From: UMGS1649 sp045659265 | GTDB taxonomy: Bacteria > Bacillota > Clostridia > TANB77 > CAG-465 | Direction: 5' to 3' | NCBI GenBank assembly: GCA_045659265.1 | Contig: JAZOWO010000005.1 | Location: 1 to 13,648, forward strand | DNA: 13,648 nt | Part shown: piece after piece, positions 7,501-13,648 of the stretch | Layout of the letters: every line of letters starts with the position of its first letter | How positions within the stretch are numbered: the stretch's first letter is position 1 | Made by a program: the position numbers and the translations under genes | The notes under the pieces: model-generated | Told to the model about the DNA's origin: nothing | What the model saw: only the letters and a program-made list of their open reading frames with translations | The model's database searches: none

Positions 7501-10116
7501 AACTACTTACCACCAGATAACTATCAAGAAAATAGAAGACCTAAGATAGTAAATAGAACTTCTTCTACAAATATTGGTTATGGTGTTTTGGCTATAATAA
7601 ATGCTTATGATCTTGAATATATTCCGGTAGAAGAAGCGGTAAACAGACTATATAATACATTAAAAACAGTAGAAAAACTAGAAAAATGGAATGGTCATTT
7701 ATACAACTGGTATAATATAAAAACTTTAGAACCATTAAAACCTAGATTTGTATCTACAGTAGATAGTGGTAACTTTATAGCTTGTATTTATGTAACAATA
7801 CCATTACTTAAAAAGCTAGCAGCTTCTAAAGTTGTAATGGAAAAATTATCTGATAAAATATTAGAAATGCAAAGAATATGTGATGAATTAGTAGCTGGCG
7901 TAGATTTTACTAAGCTATATGTTAAAGCTAAAAACATATTCTCAATAGGATTTGATGTAGAAGCAAATAAATGTGTAGACAGCTATTATGATATGTTAAT
8001 GTCTGAATCAAGACTTACAAGCTTAATTGCTATTTCAACATCTCAAATAACTTCTAAACACTGGTTTGCACTAGCAAGACAACTTGTTAAAGTTGGAAAT
8101 CTAAAAGGCTTAATTTCATGGAGTGGTACTTCATTTGAATACTTCATGCCAAACTTATTTACTAAGACACATAAGTATACATTAATAGATGAAGCATTAA
8201 GCTTTGCATTAAACAGCCAAATAGACTATGCAAAATCTGCTGGTGTACCTTGGGGCGTATCTGAATCTGCATTTGCAGTACAAGATAACGAACAACATTA
8301 CCAATATAAAGCATTTGGTATTCCATGGCTTGGACTTAAGAGAGGCTTAAATGATAATATGGTTATTTCACCTTATTCATCATTAATATGCTTGCCTTAT
8401 GCTCCTAGAAAAGTTGTAAATAACATCAAACACTTAAAGAAATACAATTCATATTCTCACTACGGTTTCTATGAAGCAATAGACTTCACAAAGAGACATA
8501 TAGGAAGAGATAGAAAATATGAAGTAGTAAGAACATATATGGCTCACCACCAAGGAATGGCTCTTACAGCAATAAATAACTTTATAAATAATGGAATAGT
8601 ACAAACAAGATTCCATGAGAATCCAAATATTAATGCTTGTGATATTCTATTAAAAGAAAGAGTACCATTATCTGTACCATTAAAAGAAAGCAAGAATTCA
8701 ATAGACAACAAATTTGTAGAACCAGCTAAAGAAACGTTTACAAGTGGTGTTGCATATGAAGATTTTGCTAAATTTAAGAACAGAACAACAGCTATGATTA
8801 ATACTCATACTAACGGTAGACTTTCAACAATAATAAAAGACACTGGTGCAAACTTTATGTACTACAAAAATAATGCAATTACTAAGAACAGATTTGTTAA
8901 GGATGAAACTTTAGGAAATGTTGTAGTATTTACAGATAAAACAAGTGGTAAAGTTTGGTCATCAACATACCATCCATTCTATTCTGAGCCAGAAGAATAT
9001 TCGGTATCATACTCATTATCTTCAAGTGATTTTAGAAGAAAAGATGGTCCAATAGAAACAATAACAAAAATATTAGTAGCACCTAAATTAGATATGGAAA
9101 TACGTAAATATACGTTATTTAACTCATCTAATGAAAGACGTGAAATACTAATAAATACAGAATTAGAACTTGCAATGGCAGATGAAAATGCAAACATAAT
9201 ACATCCTTCATTTAATAATCTGTTAATAGAAGAATATTATGATGAAAATCTAGAAGCATTAGTTGCAAGAAAACGTCCTAGAGGAAATCCAGAAGATGAT
9301 TTCTATGTATTTACTAAATTAGTAGGAATAGATTTAGCTTACGAAATAGAAACAGAAAAGACTAAATTGTTAAAAGACAATGCTATGAATGCATATGATG
9401 GTAAAGTTACTAAATATCCATTATGGCCGGTAATGTCATATAGAGCAAGAATTCTTTTAGATCCAGGCGAATCTCAAACATTCTATTATTTAACTGGTGC
9501 AGCAGACACTAAGTATAATGTATCTCACGCAATAGTAAATGCAGATAAAGAAACAATAGAAAAAGAAATTCTATTCTCACTACAAAAAGAGAATGTTAAT
9601 GCTAAATATCAAAAACTTGTTCCAAATAGAGCAGCAGCATATAATGATATACTTTCTAAAATACTATTTGAGCATGATAAAGATATGGATGTAAATAAAT
9701 ATTGGGATTCTAAATATAGTCAAGCGATGTTATGGAGATTTGGTATTTCTGGTGATTTACCAATTATAACAGTTCCAATAGGAAGATTAGAGGATTCAGC
9801 GTTAATTACAGAAGTTGTAGAATTTATGGATTACGTTAAATCTAGAAAGATAGACCTAGATATAGTAGTTGTAATGGACGAAGAACTATATAGTGGAGAA
9901 CCTATCAAAACACATATTGACAAAGTGTTAAGTAAAGTGGTATATATGACTTATACAAGAGGAAATATATATACAGTTAATGTAAATACAATGCCAGAAA
10001 ATGAAAGAGGAATCTTTGATTTTGTAAGCAGATTAAAAATAGAAGGCACAGATATATTTATGCCAAAGAAAACAAAAGAAAAACCTATGAGTGAGGTGGA
10101 TGTGAATGAACTATAA
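4582..10116 (+). CDS. cgs: Cyclic beta-1,2-glucan synthase, N-terminal part: GT84 synthase, cyclisation domain, first GH94-type sandwich
   Basis: Recognised by motifs of the Cgs/NdvB family, which builds beta-1,2-glucan from UDP-glucose at the membrane and closes it into rings. Order (1844 residues from ATG 4582): soluble helical N-domain 1-350 with the family's WLLDN and LPIMLR motifs; membrane segments near 363-382 and 395-417; GT84 catalytic region about 438-740 with LLGD, MGWERKRG, Asp581-Glu-Asp583, ILSHDLLEG and HRWYRGD 728-734; further membrane segments near 767-804, 831-861, 894-909 and 915-934; a glycoamylase-like (GH189-type) transglycosylase domain about 954-1370 with VDSGN, SWSGTSFEYFMP, GVSESAF (Glu1228), YGFYEAIDF (Glu1298) and AHHQGM 1321-1326; then a GH94 N-type beta-sandwich (HPFYSEPEEYSVSYS, DFRRKDG) and the LWRFGISGDLP block near 1717-1726. 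One-piece homologues run on into a second sandwich and GH94 barrel; here the chain stops and these are encoded by the next gene. Start: GAGGTG (4572-4577) lies just before ATG 4582, whereas the in-frame ATG at 4570 has no ribosome binding site and overlaps that signal. Confidence 0.93.
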   Translation: MQEYLFEIDSELKRNFKFINSTYNLLNMNNELKIPSHSAGQWLLDNLYIVEQEYNNARLSLEHGIRVGLPTVKPADGKETLRVMFMANEIVNRNNGVVDDGIVSNYIREFQKHTYVTFEELSVLPIMLRIAVIRYIKRICVNISNAEMQKLKVEKRINKSISKNADKVTTKTLKGLGGMKEELTMANGVKTSNTAYIEYMAYKLKDFGAGGEEYLEELKEETNKAGFTIDEAIEKEHDEIAKTTSLIANAITSMKTVSTTNWGDVIVHVNRIDEILKEDYTKEYKKCDHKTKSRYRATVIKLAKKYKVSEMYVAKKAVECSFKHEKHVGHFLIGDDKILLIKLMKKSTAGLWLYNNVIKPLKAYIYILLILGFATIFTTIVDKLFIDNYATGFRITLNIILFAFGMELADKLYSYLIGKFVHPEPLPRFNFAKTIDEETSTIIAMPTVINSTEKLDKMIKKMETTYLANRSQNMYYMLLGDCTSTQKEYVDLDEKVVKYGKKLIDDLNAKYPAEPKLFNFLYRKRVYSESEGCYMGWERKRGALTQLNLLLLGKLSKGQIANSMYLVHNEIPKVKYLITIDEDTALSLNSAKELVAIISHPLNKAVLAKNKKIVKSGYGLIQPAVGLDIEAANSSIFSKVFGGFGGLDIYTNAISNMYQDIFKEAIYTGKGIYDIGLFEQLIGDKVPENLILSHDLLEGSFMRTGLASDVEVQDGFPSNFIAYMKRNHRWYRGDMQIISWIFRPKSGLNLLSRFKIFDNLRREMLDVFSLLLLIVSMFIKGNTFVYAFVVTFCVMNFGYLLSTFDQIVFGRNAERKQKQYIPVIYGLRANLLKMVFNIITLPYKAWITINAFCTSIYRMLVSKKKLLEWATAETIEKGAKEKMSYVYKNMWPNTLFGAVMLIYALLHGVTTGKGIFVLIMGIFMLIAPFAAYIMSKKVIFDGGNKLDKKEIDLVKEVGEKTWKFFEQTMTDLNNYLPPDNYQENRRPKIVNRTSSTNIGYGVLAIINAYDLEYIPVEEAVNRLYNTLKTVEKLEKWNGHLYNWYNIKTLEPLKPRFVSTVDSGNFIACIYVTIPLLKKLAASKVVMEKLSDKILEMQRICDELVAGVDFTKLYVKAKNIFSIGFDVEANKCVDSYYDMLMSESRLTSLIAISTSQITSKHWFALARQLVKVGNLKGLISWSGTSFEYFMPNLFTKTHKYTLIDEALSFALNSQIDYAKSAGVPWGVSESAFAVQDNEQHYQYKAFGIPWLGLKRGLNDNMVISPYSSLICLPYAPRKVVNNIKHLKKYNSYSHYGFYEAIDFTKRHIGRDRKYEVVRTYMAHHQGMALTAINNFINNGIVQTRFHENPNINACDILLKERVPLSVPLKESKNSIDNKFVEPAKETFTSGVAYEDFAKFKNRTTAMINTHTNGRLSTIIKDTGANFMYYKNNAITKNRFVKDETLGNVVVFTDKTSGKVWSSTYHPFYSEPEEYSVSYSLSSSDFRRKDGPIETITKILVAPKLDMEIRKYTLFNSSNERREILINTELELAMADENANIIHPSFNNLLIEEYYDENLEALVARKRPRGNPEDDFYVFTKLVGIDLAYEIETEKTKLLKDNAMNAYDGKVTKYPLWPVMSYRARILLDPGESQTFYYLTGAADTKYNVSHAIVNADKETIEKEILFSLQKENVNAKYQKLVPNRAAAYNDILSKILFEHDKDMDVNKYWDSKYSQAMLWRFGISGDLPIITVPIGRLEDSALITEVVEFMDYVKSRKIDLDIVVVMDEELYSGEPIKTHIDKVLSKVVYMTYTRGNIYTVNVNTMPENERGIFDFVSRLKIEGTDIFMPKKTKEKPMSEVDVNEL
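10093..10108 (+). promoter_or_regulatory. Ribosome binding site inside the end of the synthase gene (translational coupling)
   Basis: GAGGTG at 10093-10098, seven bases before ATG 10106, lies in the last codons of the synthase gene. The two genes overlap by 11 bases. A TGA at 10103-10105 in the downstream frame directly precedes the ATG, so the second protein must be started here and cannot be read through from upstream in that frame. Confidence 0.85.
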
Positions 10117-12262
10117 AGCATATAATGGATATGGTGGTTTTAATATAACAGGAGACGAGTATGAGGTGTTAAACACCCATACTCCTGTCCCTTGGTGTAA
10201 TGTATTAACAAACGAGAGATTCGGTACCTTAGTATCTACATATGGAACAGTTTATTCATTCTATAAAAATGCTGGTGAGTTTAAGTTAACTCACTGGTGT
10301 AATGACTGGGCAGATTTTAAGCCTGGTGAACAATTTAGAGGTATATATGATACAGGGTATAATCTAACTTTTGGTTTTGGTTATACTAAAGTAAGAGAGG
10401 AACATGGAAATATCGAAAGAAGCATGGATATTTTTGTTCCAATAGATGATGATGTTAAAGTTCATTATATTGAAGTAAAAAATAATAGAGCAATAGACAA
10501 AGAAGTAACTATAGAATATACTCCAGATATGGTTATGGGAGTTGCAAAAGAAAAAGCAAGCCCATATGTACTATGCAAAGTAGAAGATGATGCAATGTAT
10601 TTTAAGAACCCATACAATGAGTTTTTCGGTAATGTTACTACATATGTTAAAGGCGTTCTATTAGAAGGTACAGAAGGTGCTGTAGAATATGATGAAGAAA
10701 CACATACAGTAAGAGTAAGATGTATTGCAAAAAAAGATGAAACAAGAAGAGTAGCAATTCTTTTTGGAGCTACAGAAGAAGGAATAGAAAAAGCAAAAGA
10801 AGTACTTGCTAAATATTCTAGCGAAGCTAATATAGTAGCAGAATATGAAAAAACAAAAGCATACTGGAGAAGTAAAGTTGTACGTAATTTCAAAACAGGA
10901 AATGAATATGTAGATATACTTGCAAATGGATGGTTAATGTATCAAACATTAGCATCTAGATTGTTTGCAAGAACAGGACTTTATCAAGCCGGTGGAGCTT
11001 TTGGCTATAGAGATCAATTACAAGATACTTTAGCATTAATATCTTCTTGGCCAGAAAGAACAAGAGCACAAATAATAAAACACGCCCACAAACAATTTGA
11101 AAAAGGTGATGTTTTACATTGGTGGCACGAACACAATTCAAGAGGGATTAGAACTCGTTTTAGTGACGATTATCTATGGTTGCCATATGTTCTAAGCGAA
11201 TATATATTTAAGACTAAAGATATGACAGTACTAAATGAAACAGCTTCATTCTTAGAGGATAAACCTTTAGGGGAACACAAAGAGTTATATGATTATTTTG
11301 CACCTACTGGAGTTTATGCAACAGTTTATGAACATGCAGTAAGAGCAATTAAGTATGGTTTATCTAGAAAAGGAAGACATGGACTATTAGAAATAGGCGA
11401 TGGAGACTGGAATGATGGCTTTAGTAATATAAATGGAGAATCTGTATGGCTAACATTCTTTATGATAGACATATTAGACAGATTCATTAAACTTGCAGAT
11501 ATGCTAGGAAACGAAGAAGATTCTAAATATTTTGCAAATGAAAGACATATTCTAAAACATACAGTTATAGATTACGCTTGGACAGGAGAATACTTTGCAA
11601 GAGCATTTTATCCAGATGGAACTCCAATCGGAACTCCAGATAGTCCGGATTGTAAAATAGACTTAATATCTCAAGCTTGGGCAGCTATAGCTCTTAAAGG
11701 GTATATAGATTGTAAAGAAGAAATAGAATTAAGTTTATCTAGCGCTGAGAAGTATCTGGTAGATAGAGAACACGGAGTTGTAAAACTTCTTTATCCGCCA
11801 TTTGATAGTCCTAAAAATAATCCTGGTTATATTAAAGCATATGTTCCAGGTGTTAGAGAAAACGGCGGACAATATACACATGCAGCAATATGGCTTGCTA
11901 AAGCGTATTTTGAAATAAATAAGCCAGAAAAGGCGTTAGACATATTAAGTATATTAAACCCTATAAATCATAGTAATGATAAAGAAAAGGCGGAAATATA
12001 CCAAGTAGAGCCTTATGTGGTTGCGGCAGATGTATACGCTAATCCAGATCATGTTGGTCGTGGTGGATGGACTTGGTATACAGGATCATCGGGTTGGATG
12101 TATAAAGTAATAGAAGACAACTTTAAACAAGTAGATGAAAATTCTACTGAACCAAAAGAAGAAAAGAAACCAGCTAAAAGAGCTACTAGAAAGAAAAAAG
12201 TAGAACCGGTTGTAGAAGAAGTAAAAGAAGAAACTACTACAGAAGTAGAAAATGTAGAATAA
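10106..12262 (+). CDS. GH94 beta-1,2-glucan phosphorylase subunit (C-terminal part of a split cyclic glucan synthase)
   Basis: In one-piece Cgs proteins this region is a phosphorylase that shortens beta-1,2-glucan chains by phosphorolysis, giving glucose 1-phosphate, and so fixes ring size. The 718-residue protein opens at the second GH94 sandwich (NGYGGFNITGDEYEV, then TPVPWCNV and RFGTLVS). The alpha-barrel follows: GAFGYRDQLQDTLAL, the WWHEHNSRGIRTRFSDDYLWLPY block, the catalytic-acid motif DGDWNDG (residues 432-438), GESVWL, and the phosphate-site segment GRGGWTWYTGSSGW with Thr659-Gly660. After Trp664 family members continue for roughly another hundred residues as a C-terminal beta-sandwich; here only about 50 follow, and from about residue 677 they are low-complexity: a Lys/Arg cluster (KKPAKRATRKKK) then a Glu-rich end. 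No signal peptide or membrane segment, so it is cytoplasmic and may dock on the membrane synthase. Stand-alone 1,2-beta-oligoglucan phosphorylases are also GH94 but longer; position and coupling favour a split Cgs. Confidence 0.9.
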   Translation: MNYKAYNGYGGFNITGDEYEVLNTHTPVPWCNVLTNERFGTLVSTYGTVYSFYKNAGEFKLTHWCNDWADFKPGEQFRGIYDTGYNLTFGFGYTKVREEHGNIERSMDIFVPIDDDVKVHYIEVKNNRAIDKEVTIEYTPDMVMGVAKEKASPYVLCKVEDDAMYFKNPYNEFFGNVTTYVKGVLLEGTEGAVEYDEETHTVRVRCIAKKDETRRVAILFGATEEGIEKAKEVLAKYSSEANIVAEYEKTKAYWRSKVVRNFKTGNEYVDILANGWLMYQTLASRLFARTGLYQAGGAFGYRDQLQDTLALISSWPERTRAQIIKHAHKQFEKGDVLHWWHEHNSRGIRTRFSDDYLWLPYVLSEYIFKTKDMTVLNETASFLEDKPLGEHKELYDYFAPTGVYATVYEHAVRAIKYGLSRKGRHGLLEIGDGDWNDGFSNINGESVWLTFFMIDILDRFIKLADMLGNEEDSKYFANERHILKHTVIDYAWTGEYFARAFYPDGTPIGTPDSPDCKIDLISQAWAAIALKGYIDCKEEIELSLSSAEKYLVDREHGVVKLLYPPFDSPKNNPGYIKAYVPGVRENGGQYTHAAIWLAKAYFEINKPEKALDILSILNPINHSNDKEKAEIYQVEPYVVAADVYANPDHVGRGGWTWYTGSSGWMYKVIEDNFKQVDENSTEPKEEKKPAKRATRKKKVEPVVEEVKEETTTEVENVE
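10148..10188 (+). promoter_or_regulatory. Strong imperfect RNA hairpin in codons 15-28 of the GH94 gene
   Basis: Stem segments ACAGGA/TCCTGT, GTATG/CATAC and GGTGT/ACACC give 16 base pairs around a TAA loop, with a five-base bulge (10154-10158) and a one-base bulge (A10164) on the left side. It begins about 40 bases after the start codon. Codons here (GAG, GAG, GTG, ACC, GTC, CCT) are atypical for the window. The structure is seen; a regulatory role is inferred. Confidence 0.4.
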
Positions 12263-12299
12263 TTAAAAGGGAGGTACATAGAAATATGTGCCTCTTTAA
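12263..12299 (+). terminator. Hairpin after the split glucan synthase operon (probable terminator)
   Basis: A 10-base-pair stem, GAGGTACATA (12271-12280) with TATGTGCCTC (12285-12294, one G-T pair), is closed by a GAAA tetraloop. Outer TTAAA and TTTAA extend it past a three-base bulge. It starts directly after the TAA at 12260-12262. The T-tract is short (TTTAATATTTAAT), so termination may be incomplete. Nothing else is evident until the promoter at 12346. Confidence 0.65.
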
Positions 12300-12345
12300 T
12301 ATTTAATGTGTATTCTTTAATGATTTAAGTATAAAAGTCCTTTAT

Positions 12346-12374
12346 TTGACCTTTTAGAGCCTTTGTGGTATAAT
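12346..12374 (+). promoter_or_regulatory. Strong extended -10 promoter for the 97-residue gene
   Basis: TTGACC (12346-12351), a 17-base spacer and TATAAT (12369-12374), with TGG at 12366-12368 as extended -10. Near-consensus sigma-A promoter; the leader would be about 50 bases. Confidence 0.8.
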
Positions 12375-12430
12375 TTTATGCGTAAGATATATGTAAATAA
12401 AATATAATTATATATTAGGAGAATTAGCAC

Positions 12431-12724
12431 ATGATGGAAAAAATTGAAAGCCTATGGAAAGTGGGTATTCGGTTTAATGAAATTCAGTTTATCGGAATAG
12501 CCCCTAGACTTGGCGGAATATTTGGTAATGCAACCGAGCAAGCACTGTTAACAAAGGCTGTAGATTATATCGAACAAGCTCAAAAATTTGCAGAATGCAT
12601 TCCTTTATCTAAGGTCCCGGAGGGCATGGGAACAACGAATAAAAATGATGTAATGGTAGGTTTTACTCTTATGTTTAAGGACGCGGAAAAGGCTAAATTA
12701 TTCCTTGAAAGTATTAAACAATAA
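12431..12724 (+). CDS. Unrecognised small soluble protein (97 aa)
   Basis: I do not recognise a family. The 97 residues contain no signal peptide or clear membrane segment. The N-terminal third reads as alternating beta and turn (VGIRFNEIQFIGIAPRLGG), the middle as a helix (about residues 34-56, rich in Ala, Glu and Gln), then a loop with PEGMGTTNKND, a strand (VMVGFTLMF) and a final Lys/Glu-rich helix ending in LESIKQ. This would suit a compact alpha/beta fold, but that is inference. AGGAGA at 12417-12422, eight bases before the ATG, is a good ribosome binding site; a second ATG follows immediately at 12434. A near-consensus promoter upstream and a strong terminator downstream make it a one-gene unit that is probably well expressed. 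Its neighbours (glucan synthase operon, tig) give no hint of function. Confidence 0.8.
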   Translation: MMEKIESLWKVGIRFNEIQFIGIAPRLGGIFGNATEQALLTKAVDYIEQAQKFAECIPLSKVPEGMGTTNKNDVMVGFTLMFKDAEKAKLFLESIKQ

Positions 12725-12732
12725 CCATTAAA

Positions 12733-12763
12733 AGATTGTCGCATAAATTGCGGCAATTTTTTT
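12733..12763 (+). terminator. Intrinsic terminator of the 97-residue gene
   Basis: Stem TTGTCGC (12736-12742) with GCGGCAA (12750-12756), one G-T pair, seven-base loop, then seven T at 12757-12763, with A-rich bases on the left that can pair with the T-run. Classic form, nine bases after the stop codon. Confidence 0.88.
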
Positions 12764-12791
12764 GTATATATTCCAATTTTTGTGGTATAAA
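12762..12791 (+). promoter_or_regulatory. Possible upstream promoter of tig
   Basis: TATAAA (12786-12791) preceded by TTTGTGG gives an extended -10. A weak -35 (TTGTAT, 12762-12767, 18-base spacer) overlaps the end of the preceding terminator T-run. It resembles the downstream tig promoter, 42 bases away. Confidence 0.4.
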
Positions 12792-12805
12792 TATTGTGTA
12801 ATTGC

Positions 12806-12833
12806 TTGTAAATAACAATATTTGTGATATAAT
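12806..12833 (+). promoter_or_regulatory. Main promoter of tig
   Basis: TTGTAA (12806-12811), 16-base spacer, TATAAT (12828-12833), with TGA at 12825-12827 as extended -10 in the context TTTGTGATATAAT. The start would fall near 12840, about 30 bases before the ATG. Confidence 0.75.
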
Positions 12834-12871
12834 TTAGTAGTTACATGTGAATAGAAGAAAGGAAGATAAAC

Positions 12872-13648
12872 ATGAGTGTTAAAATAGAAAAATTAGAAGG
12901 ATCAAAAGTAAAATTAGATTTTACAGTAGAATCAGCAAAATTTAATGAAGCATTAGACCAAGCTTTCAAAGAAAACTCAGGAAAATTCAAAATGCCTGGT
13001 TTTAGAAATGGTAAAGTACCAAGAAATGTTATAGAAAAAACATATGGAGATAATGTATTATTTGAAGAAGCTTTTGGTATACTTGCTGAAAAAGAATATA
13101 TGGCAGCAGTTATAGAAAACAACCTAGAAGTTGTTTCTGAACCAAGACTTGCTAAAATGGACAAATTAAGCAAAACTGAAGATATAGTTTTCTCAATTGA
13201 AGTATTTGTTAAACCAGAAGCAAAACTTAAAAAATATAAAGGATTAACAATAGAAAAAGTTAATACAGAAGTTACAGATGCTGATGTAGATGCAGAATTA
13301 GAAACTATTAGAAACAAAAATGCTAGAATAGTTGCTAAAGAAGAAGGTGCTGTAGAAAACGGAGATATCGCTAACATAGATTTCGAAGGATTCTTAGATG
13401 GCGTAGCATTCCAAGGTGGAAAAGCAGAAAAATATGAGCTTGAAATAGGTTCAGGTTCATTTATACCAGGATTTGAAGAACAAATCGTAGGAATGAAAGT
13501 TGGAGATGAAAAAGATATAACAACTACATTCCCTGAAGAATATGGTAACCAAGATTTAGCTGGAAAAGAAACAATATTCAAAATTAAATTACATGAAATA
13601 AAGAAAAAAGAATTACCAGCACTTGATGATGAATTTGCAAAAGACGTA
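12872..13648 (+). CDS. tig: Trigger factor, ribosome-associated chaperone (3' end outside window)
   Basis: Binds ribosomal protein L23 at the exit tunnel and shelters nascent chains; also a peptidyl-prolyl isomerase. The visible 259 residues show the N-terminal ribosome-binding domain with the signature GFRNGKVPR at 43-51 (the same position as in the E. coli protein), then the FKBP-type isomerase domain at about 150-246 (GDIANIDFEGFLDG, then IGSGSFIPGFEEQIVGMKVGDE and the FPEEYG segment), and the start of the C-terminal chaperone arm (PALDDEFAKDV). The frame is open to the last base; about 170 more residues would be expected. AAAGGA at 12858-12863 is eight bases before the ATG. In Firmicutes tig is often followed by clpP/clpX, which would lie beyond the window. 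Confidence 0.97.
   Translation, partial: MSVKIEKLEGSKVKLDFTVESAKFNEALDQAFKENSGKFKMPGFRNGKVPRNVIEKTYGDNVLFEEAFGILAEKEYMAAVIENNLEVVSEPRLAKMDKLSKTEDIVFSIEVFVKPEAKLKKYKGLTIEKVNTEVTDADVDAELETIRNKNARIVAKEEGAVENGDIANIDFEGFLDGVAFQGGKAEKYELEIGSGSFIPGFEEQIVGMKVGDEKDITTTFPEEYGNQDLAGKETIFKIKLHEIKKKELPALDDEFAKDV

Noticed and set aside
6996..7502. 168-residue minus-strand frame inside the glucan synthase gene
   Set aside because: It is the complement of membrane-segment codons and has no family motif.
10085..10116. Programmed frameshift producing a fused synthase-phosphorylase
   Set aside because: The second frame is +1 relative to the first, a TGA closes it directly upstream of the ATG, and no slippery site or suitably spaced structure is visible in the short overlap; reinitiation explains the arrangement.
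12269..12306. Six-codon peptide starting at ATG 12286 after GGGAGG
   Set aside because: Both the purine run and the ATG are parts of the hairpin after the operon; the peptide (MCLFNI) is too short to support.
12841..13581. 246-residue minus-strand open frame over tig
   Set aside because: It lies antisense to a clear trigger factor and is rich in Ser and Ile as expected for the complement of AT-rich coding sequence; it has no recognisable motif.

Overview
The window is AT-rich DNA (roughly one third G+C by eye), with AGA, GAA and CCA as the usual Arg, Glu and Pro codons, strong Shine-Dalgarno sequences and extended -10 promoters. All genes lie on the plus strand. This and the protein families point to a low-GC Firmicute, most likely a member of the Clostridia; I cannot name a genus from the sequence alone.

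Layout: (1) 1-78, the last 25 codons of an unidentified upstream gene. (2) 85-2868, ileS, isoleucyl-tRNA synthetase, followed at short distance by (3) 2928-4097, a group I cysteine desulfurase (IscS/NifS type); the two look co-transcribed. (4) 4203-4415, a 70-residue single-pass membrane protein of unknown function with its own promoter and terminator. (5) 4582-10116 and 10106-12262, two overlapping, translationally coupled genes of 1844 and 718 residues that together look like a cyclic beta-1,2-glucan synthase (Cgs/NdvB family) split into two polypeptides. The first carries the membrane-bound GT84 glucosyltransferase, the glycoamylase-like (GH189-type) cyclisation domain and a first GH94-type beta-sandwich. 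The second carries the second GH94 beta-sandwich and the GH94 phosphorylase catalytic barrel. (6) 12431-12724, an unrecognised 97-residue soluble protein as a stand-alone unit. (7) 12872-13648, the 5' part of tig (trigger factor), running off the window.

The core translation and housekeeping genes (ileS, cysteine desulfurase, tig) frame a polysaccharide module at 4582-12262. By analogy with the one-piece family members, the first protein would polymerise glucose from UDP-glucose into a linear beta-1,2-glucan at the inner membrane face and cyclise it, while the second would trim the growing chain by phosphorolysis and so set ring size. The notable features are the split itself, the apparent loss of the C-terminal beta-sandwich of the GH94 enzyme and its replacement by a charged tail, and a strong hairpin with atypical codons just inside the second gene. 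The short intergenic gaps are packed with promoters and hairpins, several of them overlapping. No gap exceeds 300 bases, and I saw no tRNA, rRNA, CRISPR array, insertion sequence or other mobile element.
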